The position numbers were made by a program, and so were the translations under genes. DNA of 19,097 nucleotides from Dentipellis sp. KUC8613 (lineage: Eukaryota; Basidiomycota; Agaricomycetes; Russulales; Hericiaceae), in contig NSJX01000148.1 in the NCBI GenBank assembly GCA_002286715.1, positions 1,155 to 20,251 on the forward strand. Direction: 5' to 3'. Below the pieces are notes generated by a model, which saw only the letters and a program-made list of their open reading frames with translations, was not told the DNA's origin and searched no databases. Each line of letters starts with the position of its first letter. Position 1 is the first letter of the stretch. This document shows, piece by piece, positions 1-9,059 of the stretch.

Positions 1-2
1 AA

Positions 3-410
3 TTCTTTGTGGCTGATATTGGAGACTTTGACATCATCCTGGGCACGGATTGGCTAGAGGAACATAACCCTGAAATTGACTGGCTTGCCCGTCGTGTGGA
101 CATGACTCGCTGCCCACCTTCGTGTCAACTTCACCAACCACCAGTCAAGAACCTTGATACCCATACTGAACGCCGCCAAACTGTCCCTGTCCCAGAATCC
201 TTAACCCAGTGCTTCATAGGCCCCTGTGCTCCGAAAACTTTGCAAGTCCCTAAGTACGTGGTTCCTGCCCGCCGAATCCAGTCAGTGCGCATCCGCACCT
301 TCAGACCCTCGCTCCCAGATGAGGGCCTCTTCACCGAGGATGATGATGAATGCCCGGAGATTGATCCTGCTTGGGAACAGGAGGGGCTTTGTCTTGCTGG
401 TATGCTTTGT
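3..410 (+). pseudogene. Ty3/gypsy pol fragment: C-terminal end of retropepsin-like protease plus linker
   Basis: An open frame enters from the left window edge with no start codon (it reads FFVADIGDFDIILGTDWL), so this is the 3' part of a longer gag-pol. The DIILGTDWL..HNPEIDW stretch matches the conserved C-terminal segment of fungal gypsy retropepsins, which process the retroelement polyprotein. The catalytic DSG/DTG motif would lie upstream, outside the window. An acidic, proline-rich linker follows, with an ECPEIDPAWEQEG segment. The frame runs intact to codon 408-410 (Cys) and then enters the 5' end of a Helitron, where it stops at 437 after nine foreign codons. The next part of the same pol resumes at 6128. 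Family assignment is firm. The element is broken and cannot make a full polyprotein. Confidence 0.8.
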
Positions 411-510
411 TCTGATTCAGCCATGAATCACTTTTAATTAGAGACAGCTCGCAGACGCGTCGAAACTTTTAATCGCAGAAACAGGCAATGAATTCCCACG
501 GCCTTTTTGA
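411..510 (+). other. Helitron A 5' terminus
   Basis: About 100 bp resemble the 5' ends at 7791 and 11549. The terminal palindrome is followed by a TTTTAAT block, then a spaced ...TTTTAATCGC...CAGG..GGAAT.. region with TCCCACGG at 494-501. Bases 511-650 are AT-rich, with no gene or repeat that I recognise. Confidence 0.7.
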
Positions 511-649
511 CGTGTCAAACACTGGGCTGTGACTTCAAACTCATAGCCGAGCAGACTTCTATAATGATTCTTCAATGAATCTTTTTGACTCAGGTGAACA
601 TTTAGTTGTGTAAAAAAACAAATTTAAATTTCTATGAATGTATGTAGTC

Positions 650-2060
650 TACATGGTGAAAACTGGGACCTTCGAAGCCTTCGTGACATTACACAGGAAT
701 CAGTTGTTGCTAGGGCACACGGCACAACAACGAGGTGCACTGACAGCAACTTAGAGGGTGGGGCAGTAAGAGAATGTGATGCCCACGCCGTTGCTAGGGC
801 CCGCACGGCATGAAACAGCGGGTGCAGATGGGTAGAGGGCAGGTGGCGTGCCGCCTGCGCCATTGCTAGGGCATGTGCAGCAGCGACACACCCAGTGGGG
901 CCGCCAGACCGCAGGTCTGCAGCCAGTGAGAGGGCGCGTGGGGTGGCAAGCTGGAACGCAGCTAGCGCCGTTTCTACAACGCACGGTGCAGTGACATAGC
1001 ACGCGGGTGCCGACGTGGCAGGTGGAGCTGCCAGACGGCGGGAGGCGGCTGCGCGTGGGTCCAAAGGGCGTGGTGTGGCGCAAGAGCGCGGCGCGGCGAC
1101 GTGGTGAGGTGCGAGAGGGTTGCGAGGGCATGTCAGGGAGCAATACAATGCCATGACGCGCCAGAGCACGACGCGGGCGCGCCATGGGGCGCAAGAGGGC
1201 GCGACGGGGAGCGACGAGGAGCGAGGCGGCAGTCTAGACGGCGCGGCGCGGTGCAACACGGCGCCACGGCGCGCCACATGGCGCAATGGGGCGCGACAAG
1301 GCGGCACGCGGCACGGCGGGGGCCAGACGACGTAGTGTGGCACACGAGCGCAGCGAGGCAACATTGCGCGGCACGAGGGGGTCGCCAGGGGGCCTAGAGG
1401 GCGTGGCGGGGCGTAATAGAACGCCACGGGGCGCCAGACCGCGGCGACGGCACGCCACGGCGCGCGAGAGGGGTCCAGACAGCGCGCGACAGCCGCCCGG
1501 GGCTCGTGACGGCAGAGTGACGGCGTGTAGTGGCGGAGCGAGGGAGTGTGGTGACGAGTGAGCGGGTGGGAGGTGAGACAGCCCGGGCAGCACAACACAA
1601 GGCAGCGCAGACCGCGCAAAACGGCATGGACGGTGCAAAAGGGAAAGAGAGGCGCGCAAGAGGGACGGCGCGCAGACGGTGAGCACACGCAAAAGGGGAG
1701 GCGGAGGGGCAGGAACGAGGGCGCACAAGAGGTACATACGGATGCAATACGGCGCGCGAGATAAGATTAAACGGCAAGGGGAGCACAGGCGGCGAGCGCG
1801 CGCGAGACTGAGGGCAGAGCATACAACGTACGAGACGGCGGTGAACGATGGCGGGAGGTGGAGAGCAACAGCGACGAGGAGGGCGATAGAAACAAGGAGA
1901 CGAGCCGTGGGCACGGGCGCAAACGCGAAGGCGAGGACGCTGAGCGACAGCAGGAGGCGGCGTGTGCATACATGAGATAGCGGGTGCAAAAGCGGGCGCG
2001 AGATGGAGACCTCGCACGTGACTGTGGAGGACGAGGGGGGTGACGCGGGTGACGCGTCAC
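650..2060. repeat. Unit 1 G-arm: purine- and GC-rich low-complexity DNA
   Basis: The + strand is dominated by GGCGCG, GACGGCG and GAGGGCG words with few T's, and CpG is abundant. A degenerate minisatellite with TTGCTAGGGC headers occurs at 707, 791 and 863 (spacing 84 and 72 bp). Long open frames exist on both strands (for example 624-1688 and 1234-2127 on the minus strand), but they overlap one another and read as Ala/Arg/Pro/Ser-rich low complexity. That is expected where stop codons are compositionally rare. I assign no coding function. Confidence 0.75.
2049..2060. repeat. 12-bp perfect palindrome containing ACGCGT
   Basis: GTGACGCGTCAC lies at the inner end of the unit 1 G-arm. ACGCGT is the core of the MluI cell-cycle box known from yeast promoters. 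In such CpG-rich DNA it could easily arise by chance. Confidence 0.3.
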
Positions 2061-2105
2061 GCAGGTGGTGCACGGCAGGCCACAGAAGCGAGAGAAAGAA
2101 GGGGC

Positions 2106-2659
2106 GAGCCCGGTATCCCGGGCTCACGCAGTCAGTCTATGGACTCTATGCTGAATTCGAAACAGGTGACATGTACTTGCTATTCCCCTCCCTCTTTCTC
2201 TGGACATGTGTGCCTGCGTGCATCTGACAAGTGTGTGCATAACGTGTTGAAAAAGGTGTTCTGAGGGAGAGAGAGACACGATGTAAGCGAGTTCAAGTTC
2301 TCTGGGCTGCTCGAGCCTCGTCAGACAGCGCTTCGATCCCCGCTTGACATTCCGACATGTCGCCGGATGGTGCCGTATCGAAAGTACCGACGGACATTGA
2401 GTATTTTGGTCTCCGACTCAATCACAAGCCACAAGCGGCAGGCACGACTTGTCTGCTGTGTGCATTGAGGCATTCACGCACCATCCGCCCTCTAGCATCG
2501 CCTCCAACCACTATGCAATATTGGAGTCATGGGATTTGCCTGCGACAGGCAGGAGAGAAGCAGAAAGAGAGACAGCGGTTTCGGGGCAATACAGGCGCGT
2601 CACCGCCGCATCTTTTATTTTACCTTCGACTGACCACGCGAGCCCGGGATACCGGGCTC
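2106..2659. other. Unit 1 spacer bracketed by inverted 20-bp near-palindromes
   Basis: GAGCCCGGTATCCCGGGCTC at 2106-2125 recurs as its exact reverse complement at 2640-2659. Each copy is itself an 8+4+8 near-palindrome. They sit exactly where the G-arm ends and the C-arm begins, enclosing 514 bp of ordinary-complexity sequence. A minus-to-plus flip in base asymmetry happens here. An open frame (2357-3154, +) runs out of the spacer into the C-arm. Its first roughly 80 codons are not low-complexity, but nothing in them is recognisable. The segment could be a bidirectional promoter, a foldback element with palindromic ends, or the core of the composite unit. Confidence 0.6.
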
Positions 2660-5606
2660 GAATTCTTTATGCATCCGCATCCATACCCCCTTCCAACACG
2701 CCCACCGTTCCCTTCTCGCACTCACCGCCGTCCTCACGCACCACCGTGCCGCCCTCACTCGCCCTCACTCGCGCCCCGCAGCCACCCTCGCCGCCATCTC
2801 GCGCCCACCATCGCCCTCATACGTTCCACAGTCGCCCTCAAGCGCACCGTGCCGCCCTCGCTCGCGCCCTGGCGCCCCGCGTACGCGACCTCTTCGCCCT
2901 CCCCGCGCCGTCCATGTGCGCCCTGCACGCGCCGTCCGCCGCCTCCGCGCGCCGTCTGTGCCGTCCCCGCGCCGTCCATGCCGTGTGCGCGCCATCTAGG
3001 CGTGCTCCATGCGATTCAGCCGCCCTCCGGACGCTCCAACCACCTTGAGCCGCCCTCTCCGCCGCCTTTTGGCACCGTGCGCGCCCTCTTCGCGCTGTAC
3101 ACGACCTCTTCGCCCTCCCTGCGCCCTCCCCGTGCCGTCCTCGCCGCCGTCTAGCGCCGCACCGCACCACACACCGAAACTCTCCCGCCATTGCACACCC
3201 ACCCTCTCTTGCTGCCTCGCGCGCTTGTCCCTCACGCGGACCTCTCGCGCTGCCCAGCCGCACTCGCGCGCCTCACAGCCGCCCCCACCCGCCTCAGGTC
3301 TCCTTCACACGCGCCCTCGAGCCCCGCACGGGCTCTCGTGCCGCGCGCGCGCCGTCTCGTGCCCACCGCCGCCCTCGCGCTCCCAAGTGAAGCCCCCTCG
3401 CGCCCCACCGATGCCGCCTCGCGCAGCCGCCAGCCCCAGCCCCGCCGTCGCGCCCCAGGACCTTCGCGCGCCATTGCACGCCCTCATGCAGCCGCCGAGG
3501 TCCGTCGTGGCGCTGCCAGTCGACCTCGCACGCCACCAGGCGTACCGTACTCACATCGCCGTCACGCGCCACCGTTGCACCGCGACCACGTGCCGTCGCC
3601 CCGCCGTCATGCGCAGCAGCGCCGCCGTTCCGTGGCGAGGGACCCCACACCGACGCCATGTCAGCCTCCTCGCCGCTGTTGCGTCTCCCCGCGGCGCCAT
3701 CCTGCACCCAAGCGACGGCCGCGCGTCCTCGCGCTGCTGTCACTCATGGCCATGCCGCCGTCACATGTCCCACCGGCGCCGTTTTGTGGCTCGGGAGCCC
3801 ACACCGCTCTCGTATGCCCATACCGCTCTCGCATGCCCACACCGCCCCTTCGCCGCCGTCATGCTCCCCCTGGCCACCCACACGCGCCCCGCCCCGCCGT
3901 CGTGCGCCGCATTCTCGACCCCTCACAACTCGCGGCACGTCGTGCGCCCTCAGGTCCCATCAGGCCCTGCCATCTCTTACGCCCTCGCACGCCCCCACAC
4001 CGCCCCCACATCACGATAACGAGCGCTGTCTCGTGGCCCTGCGCCGCCGCATCAGGCCTGGCGACCTCGTCTCGCGGCTCGTGGCCTCACACCCTCTCGC
4101 GCTACCGCCACGCGCCCCTGTGCGTCTCACGCGCGCCCTCTCGTGGCCTGCGGCCCCGTGCGTTTCTCGCGCGCCCTCTCGCCGCTGTTGCGTGCTGTCG
4201 CCACGCGCCTCCTCGGCACGCACCCCCGCGTCACTGTCACGCGTGACCACGCTGCCATCACGCGCCCCAGCGGCGTCGTTTTATAGCTCTGGCCGTGTCG
4301 CCCTCCCACGCCCTCCCGCTGCCGCCAGATGCTCACCCCGCGCGTGCTCTCTCGCGACTCGCCGCCCTCTCGCGTCCACCGAGGCCCTGTCGCGCTCCTG
4401 GCCGCTGTCATTGCAGCGCTGTCGCGCCCCACAGCGTCCCTCGCTCGCCATGTCGGGCCGTACGCCACCCTCACGCCCCACCGCCCCTTCATGCGCCCCC
4501 GTCCGCGTCTCCTGCCACAGGCCAGCGTCGATCGCGCCCTGGCGCCCCGCGTGCGCGCCCTATTCGCGCTGTACGTGCCGTCCTGGCCACGTACACACCG
4601 TCCTCGCCACGTACGCGCCGTCCGCGCCGCTCCTGACCCGTTCACGCCGTCCTCGCGGTCCTCGCGCCATCCTCGCGCCCTCCGCCGTCTCCTCACGCCG
4701 TCCGGCGCCTCTGCGCGCCGTCCGCCGTCTCCGCACGCCCTCCGCCGCCTCTGAACGTCGTCCGCCGCCTCTGGACGCCCTCCGCCATCTCTGGACGCCC
4801 TCCACACGCCCTCCCTCCCTCGCCACGTACACGCCATCCTCGCCGTCCTCGCCGTCCTCGCGCCGTCCTCGCGCCCTCCGCCGCCTCTGCACACCGTCCG
4901 CCGCCTCTGCACGCCGTCCGCCGCCTCCTCAGGCCGTCCGCCGCCTCTGCGCGCCCTCCGCCGTCTTCGCACGCTGTTCGCCGCCTCCGTGCGCCGTCCA
5001 CGCCATGTGCGCGCCGTCCGCCGCCTCTGGACGCCCTCCGCCGTCTCCGCACGCCCTGCGCACACCCTCCCTCGCCACGTACACCCCGTCCTCGCCGTCC
5101 TCGCCGTCCTCGCCGTCTTCGCGCCGTCCGCACGCCATCCGCACGCCCTCCGCCGCCTCTGGACGCCCTTCGCCGTCTCCGCACGCCGTCCGCCGTCTCC
5201 TCACGCCGTCCGCCGCCTTTGGACGCCGTCCGCCGTCTCCGCACGCCTTTCCCATGCCCTCCCCTCGCTACGTACACCTTGTACGCGCCGCCCTTGACCC
5301 GTCCGCGCCGTCCGCGCCGTCCTCGCAGTCCTCGCACCGTCCTCGTGCCCTTCGCGCCCTCCTCACGCCCTCCGCCGTTTCCGCATGCCCTCCGCACGCC
5401 CTCCGCCGCCTCCGCACGTTCTCCACCACCTCCGCATGCTGTCCACGCCGTATGCGCGCCATCTGGGCGCGCTCGACGCGCTTCAGCCGCCATCTGGGCC
5501 CAACAACCGCCCTCCGTCTCCTTCTCTGCACTCTCATCCGCGCTCTCCGCCGCCGTCCCGCGCCGTATGTGCCCTCCTCGTGCCCTCTGCCCTCTGGAAC
5601 CTTGTG
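2660..5606. repeat. Unit 1 C-arm: pyrimidine- and GC-rich low-complexity repeat array
   Basis: The + strand is built of CGCCCTC, CGCCGTC and CGCCGCCTC words and is rich in CpG. From about 4690 to 5450 there is a clear ~21-bp minisatellite (ACGCCGTCCGCCGCCTCTG-type units). Block headers CGCCACGTAC or CGCTACGTAC recur at about 4585, 4606, 4821, 5073 and 5266. A diverged pair with a 497-bp offset is visible at 3750 and 4247, with shared GCCGTTTT-containing segments downstream. Open frames up to 650 codons (3658-5610) occur, but alternative frames are equally open. I do not call a protein. Confidence 0.75.
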
Positions 5607-5660
5607 GTAAGTTTCTTTTCTATCTTCCTAGTTTTTTGTCTTCACTTGAACTGCCCCCAG
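5607..5660 (+). other. Predicted short intron in unit 1 tail
   Basis: GTAAGT at 5607-5612 follows the C-arm directly. A pyrimidine-rich stretch and GCCCCCAG ending at 5660 give a 54-nt intron, typical of basidiomycetes. The homologous position in unit 2 also carries a donor (GTGAGT). This suggests a rightward spliced transcript with the C-arm as exon. Confidence 0.5.
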
Positions 5661-5845
5661 GCTGTTAAGTCTTTTCATTGCAATAGTATGTTGTCTTTTC
5701 AATCCCTGAGGCTTTCATTGATATTCAATTTGAACCTTTTGGATTACTCTTCACATAGTATACTAGTTCTTTTGCCTCCTTGTCTAGCTATCAATAAAAT
5801 GACTTTCAATGCTCTCACTATTTAGATTTATACTGGATATAATGC
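5661..5845 (+). promoter_or_regulatory. Conserved transcript 3' tail with AATAAA (unit 1)
   Basis: The block 5790-5819 around ATCAATAAAATG matches 11203-11232 of unit 2 at 27 of 30 positions (AATAAA at 5793-5798). Similarity extends upstream (GATTACTCTT near 5741) and downstream (GGATATAATGCATAG near 5832). It looks like a polyadenylation region for a rightward transcript leaving the C-arm. Confidence 0.5.
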
Positions 5846-5985
5846 ATAGGTCAAATAAAATCCAGCAAAATTCAGCAAAATTCAGTAAAATTAAATAGAG
5901 TCAGACAAAAACATATCACATAAGATAAGACCAAATAAAATTGGGTACCATGCAGACAAATCAAATCAATTCAGATCAAGTCAAA
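5846..5985. repeat. AT-rich segment with short tandem repeat
   Basis: A 10-bp unit close to CAGCAAAATT repeats about three times between 5860 and 5891. Looser AAATCAAAT and TCAGATCAAGTC repeats follow up to the Helitron-like end at 5986. Helitron C has a comparable short tandem repeat near its own 3' end. Confidence 0.5.
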
Positions 5986-6033
5986 CTAGTTGGGAGTGGC
6001 ATGCAGCAGATTCTGGTTCAGCCAGGGGGGGAT
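5986..6033 (-). mobile_element. Minus-strand Helitron 3' terminus (A subfamily)
   Basis: Read on the minus strand, this ends ...CTGAACCAG...CCACTCCCAACTAG, followed by T at 5985. It has the same CTAG end, the same 10-nt spacer and the A-type GCCAGGGGGG flank. The hairpin arm next to the spacer has decayed. It faces the plus-strand end at 6126, forming a 141-bp foldback (5986-6126) with an unpaired centre of about 37 nt. Confidence 0.6.
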
Positions 6034-6079
6034 ATTCCATGTTCATTATTACTTGTTGCTGAGATGAAATAGCCCCCCT

Positions 6080-6126
6080 GGCTGAATCAGATCCTGCCGC
6101 ACATGTGACGGCCCACTCCCAACTAG
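6080..6126 (+). other. Helitron A 3' terminus with hairpin and CTAG
   Basis: In order: an inverted copy of the 5' end (TGGCTGAATCAGA, 6080-6092), the hairpin 6096-6112, the 10-nt spacer CCACTCCCAA and CTAG at 6123-6126. The same order and spacing recur at 18526-18568. Confidence 0.75.
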
Positions 6127-6127
6127 T

Positions 6128-7616
6128 CAGAAGCTGGGAGGATCCAACATTTCAGAATCAGAAACTGATGCACTTGCAATTCGTGCAGCATTCACAAATG
6201 CCCAGAAACTGGCTGAACGCGCATCGGGACCTACTAAAGACAAATCATTTGAAGAGCTGGTACCGGGTCCCTACCAATCGTTCCGGGATGTCTTTGACAA
6301 ATCCACCTCTGAGCGATTGCCTGAGCGCCGCCCTTGGGATCATGCTATTGACCTGAAACCAGATTTTGAACCCAAGTCATGCAAAGTGTATCCCTTGTCC
6401 CCCAATGAACAACTCGAACTGGATGGTTTCCTGGATGACCATCTAAAAAAGGGTTACATACGACCATCTAAGTCTCCCATGGCTAGTCCGTTCTTCTTCG
6501 TCAAAAAGAAGGATGGCAAACTTCGTCCGGTTCAGGATTATCGCCAACTCAACAAAGGAACGGTCAAGAACGAGTATCCCCTACCTCTCATTTCTGAAAT
6601 AGTTGACAAACTCAAGGGTGCTCGCATCTTTACCAAGATGGATGTTCGATGGGGCTACAACAATGTGCGCATCAAGGAAGGCGACGAATGGAAGGCCGCA
6701 TTCAAGACCAATCGTGGATTATTCGAACCCCTAGTCATGTTTTTTGGTCTTATGAACTCCCCTGCAACCTTCCAGGCCATGATGAACGAACTCTTCAAAG
6801 ATCTAATTGACCTTGGCAAAGTTATCATCTACATGGACGATATCCTCATTTTTACTGAAACCCTCGACGAACATCGCCAACTTGTTCAACAGGTTCTCCA
6901 GCGCCTTCGGGATAATGACCTATTCCTCAAACCAGAGAAATGTTCCTTTGAGCAACCATCGGTTGAATACCTTGGACTCATTGTATCTCATGATAAACTT
7001 GCTATGGACCCTGTTAAAGTTGCTGGCATTTCAGAGTGGCCCACACCCCGCACAGTCAAAGATGTTCAGTCGTTTCTTGGCTTCGGCAACTTCTATCGGC
7101 GATTTATCAAAGACTTCTCCAAGATTGCACGCCCCATGTTCGATCTCACCAAGAAGGAACAGCCTTGGGACTGGACACCTGCATGTCAACTTGCCTTCGA
7201 TCAACTCAAGACAGCCTTCACCTCATCCCCTGTCCTCATTATGCCTGATCCAACTAAACCCTACCTAGTTGAAGTTGACGCATCCGACTTCGCTACTGGT
7301 GGCATACTCTCGCAGAAAGCTGATGACGGCCTGTGGCACCCAGTTGCCTATCTTTCTAAGGCTCTCTCAGATGCGGAGCGCAACTATGACATCTATGACA
7401 AGGAACTACTAGCTATCATCCGTGCTCTGGAAACCTGGCGCCATTACCTCGAAGGTTGCCCTCACCAAGTTGAAATCTGGACAGATCACAAGAACCTGGA
7501 GTACTTCAAAACTGCTCAGAAACTCAGTCATCGCCAAGCCCGTTGGGCCTTATTTCTGACCCGTTTTGATTTCACACTGGTGCACAAGCCTGGTGTCCAC
7601 CATCGCCCAGATCCGA
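6128..7616 (+). pseudogene. Ty3/gypsy pol fragment: linker, reverse transcriptase and RNase H
   Basis: This is the continuation of the pol interrupted at 410. A linker ([18 protein letters not shown] and onward) leads into the RT entry motif [14 protein letters not shown] near 6311-6352. RT blocks follow in the usual order: [54 protein letters not shown], and the catalytic YMDD at 6830-6841. The RNase H domain has its first catalytic Asp in VEVDASDF (7277-7279), then [13 protein letters not shown] and [10 protein letters not shown]. The frame is open throughout, with no internal stop. It ends in the motif that normally reads KPG..HRPDALSRR: after HHRPDP it runs into foreign DNA at 7617 and stops at 7661-7663. 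Integrase, chromodomain and LTR are missing. All catalytic residues I can check in RT are present, so the inactivation comes from the insertions rather than from point decay. Confidence 0.9.
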
Positions 7617-7668
7617 CTAGTGAGGAGTGGGCCGGCAAGCGGCAGGTTCTGATTCATCTATGAGGATG
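7617..7668 (-). mobile_element. Minus-strand Helitron 3' terminus interrupting gypsy pol
   Basis: Read on the minus strand, it ends CCACTCCTCACTAG, followed by T (complement of A7616). The hairpin GCCG/CGGC is intact at 7631-7643, exactly 10 nt from CTAG (7617-7620). The inverted 5'-like copy TCTGATTCATCTATGA lies on the plus strand at 7649-7664. I cannot find the matching 5' end to the right. Bases 7669-7790 are AT-rich without recognisable features. Confidence 0.7.
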
Positions 7669-7790
7669 GCAACATCTTCATTTCAATTCAATAAATACTT
7701 TCATGTATACAATTATTACACAATCCCATATATTATCATACATGATCTTCTATCCTTTGCAAAATGTATATCTTCTATTGTATTGATCTT

Positions 7791-8235
7791 TCTGATTCAT
7801 CTATGAATCAGTCTTAAGTATCGACATTCTCACTACGGTTTGCAGAATCGACATCCTCAACTTTTTCACTGCTTCGGGGAATGGTCTCCCACGGCTTCAG
7901 CCACAATTGTTCACTTCAAAGTGTAAACCATTTCTACACAGCTCAAATCTTGTTCAATTCACACAAAATTTGGGGCACATATAGATATACAATGTGAATG
8001 CCTAGCAGAAAATTAGCACAATTTTTGAATGCCTGGATCACTCAGAAATGCAAAGTCGCGCTGTGCTCGTGGCAGGCGGGTGCTGGCGGCCCGGAATCCG
8101 CGTCAACATCCTCTGTGTCGAGGACTTTTTCGCTGCTTCAGGCAACCAGTTCCCACACTTGTGATTTCTGGTGACGGCTAGCAGCGGCCCGAAATCCGCG
8201 TCAATGACTCTCAGTGGCTGAACATGTGCAAGAGC
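7791..8235 (+). mobile_element. Helitron B 5' terminus and subterminal region
   Basis: It starts TCTGATTCATCTATGAATCA, preceded by T (7790). The next ~100 bp resemble the other 5' ends, including CTTTTTCACTGCTTC and TCTCCCACGG. A second partial copy of this 5' region lies near 8100-8160 (CTTTTTCGCTGCTTC..GTTCCCAC). A 21-bp sequence containing GCGGCCC.GAATCCGCGTC-type bases is present at 8086-8106 and 8184-8204 (20 of 21 identical). I do not find a matching 3' end. Either it lies beyond 19097 or the element is truncated. Confidence 0.55.
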
Positions 8236-8271
8236 TTGAAAAGTCGAAATCCATGGATTTCGACTTTTCAA
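8236..8271. repeat. 36-bp perfect palindrome
   Basis: Centred on CCATGG (8251-8256), with 18-bp arms and no loop. Such DNA can extrude a cruciform. No transposon end or binding site that I know matches it. Confidence 0.9.
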
Positions 8272-8341
8272 CATTGTTATCTATTGCCATAAGCTCTTCA
8301 ATATAAAAGCATTTCAACACTGTACTATTGTGGAGCATTGA

Positions 8342-8516
8342 TCATGTGACATGATCACATGACCAGCCATCAAAACCTCCTGCCATCGCAGGAGGTTTTG
8401 ATGGCACTCAATGCCTGCAACAATTCACCTTTCAGGCAAGTTACCTACCGGGGACTGATCACATGATGTGGTCATGTGATGTGGGCGTCAATCACATGCG
8501 CTGCGATCGCAGCGCA
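8342..8516. repeat. Cluster of four further short palindromes
   Basis: TCATGTG/CACATGA arms at 8342-8362; 17-bp perfect arms at 8366-8382 and 8389-8405 with a 6-nt loop; 8-bp arms TCACATGA/TCATGTGA at 8459-8479; and a perfect 20-bp palindrome at 8497-8516 centred on GATC. The CACATGA/TCATGTG words of the first and third also match each other in inverted orientation, which suggests one larger foldback of about 140 bp. Confidence 0.8.
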
Positions 8517-8547
8517 CAGAATTGGCGCCTGGTGCAAAGACAGTTTA

Positions 8548-8640
8548 GTGGCATGAACAAGACTTGAACCGGCAGCCTCAAGCATTGAACTGCAAAAAGC
8601 CCATGGATTGCAAGTTAACCACTGAGCCATATGGCTTCAC
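8548..8640 (-). pseudogene. tRNA-like sequence with Pol III A and B boxes (SINE or tRNA relic)
   Basis: On the minus strand, TGGCTCAGTGG (8629-8619) fits an A box. GGTTCAAGTCT (8570-8560) is one or two bases from a B box, at a spacing compatible with an intron-containing tRNA. The acceptor and T stems pair poorly when I fold them, so I do not assign an anticodon. It could be a tRNA-derived SINE head or a decayed tRNA gene. No oligo-T terminator is visible close downstream. Confidence 0.35.
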
Positions 8641-8767
8641 TTCTAGTCAAATGATTCTACTACACATACCTACCCTCAAAACAACAAAAGTCCGGCTTAT
8701 ACAACAATTGTAATGACACTACATCTGAAAAAATTTCAATTTTCATAGTAAGGGGCCTAATTATCCA

Positions 8768-8946
8768 GACTATGGTAGCTATGGAATGAGATGGTCAACT
8801 ATGGAGGGTTCCATAGCACCCATAGCAGCCATAGATAGCTATGTTATTCCATAGATCCCATAGGTCCTAGTCAAGTATCCATAGTATCCATAGCCATATA
8901 TATTTAGCAGTCTATGCTATGGTGTCTATATGAACACCATAGCCAT
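8768..8946. repeat. CTATGG/CCATAG-rich block, left
   Basis: About a dozen copies of CTATGG or its complement, roughly every 8-20 bp, occur in both orientations. A matching block lies at 11386-11545. Dense short repeats inside both ends of an element are typical of subterminal transposase-binding sites in DNA transposons. Confidence 0.6.
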
Positions 8947-9059
8947 CACTACAAGATTTCATAATTTACTGATCACCATGGATATTGAGGTACAGAACAA
9001 GCAAAAAGAACATTTATATTACTATCATAATATTACATGTATATCATATGCAGGGATCA

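Larger units (their letters stand above)
411..6126 (+). mobile_element. Helitron A, non-autonomous, 5716 bp
   Basis: The element starts with TC (411-412) in a palindromic terminus TGATTCA-GCC-TGAATCA-like (412-428) and ends with CTAG (6123-6126). A 3' hairpin GCCG...CGGC with inner CAC/GTG pairs lies at 6096-6112, exactly 10 nt before CTAG, as in rolling-circle Helitrons. The first 13 bases (TCTGATTCAGCCA) recur inverted at 6080-6092. T precedes 411 and T follows 6126, giving a T^T insertion site. The flanks are the two halves of one gypsy pol, which sets the boundaries independently. No Rep or helicase sequence is visible, so it would depend on enzymes in trans. The interior is composite unit 1 (G-arm, spacer, C-arm, spliced tail). 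Confidence 0.8.

Noticed and set aside
624..1688. 354-codon minus-strand frame in the unit 1 G-arm
   Set aside because: Same compositional effect, and overlaps another long minus-strand frame (1234-2127).
4690..5450. Possible CRISPR-like array (regular ~21-bp repeats)
   Set aside because: Repeats are degenerate and contiguous, without unique spacers, and the context is eukaryotic.
3658..5610. 650-codon open frame on the + strand in the unit 1 C-arm
   Set aside because: Pro/Ser/Arg/Ala low complexity. Several other frames are open too, and pyrimidine-rich DNA rarely forms stop codons. No domain is recognisable.
411..6126. LTRs of the gypsy element at the interruption
   Set aside because: No TG...CA direct repeats flank the interval. 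The ends fit Helitron termini instead.
7617..7663. Codons after HHRPDP read as part of pol
   Set aside because: They translate the Helitron 3' end and replace the expected ALSRR continuation.
8548..8640. Functional tRNA gene
   Set aside because: The A box fits, but the acceptor, D and T stems pair poorly and no terminator follows, so only a tRNA-like relic is claimed.
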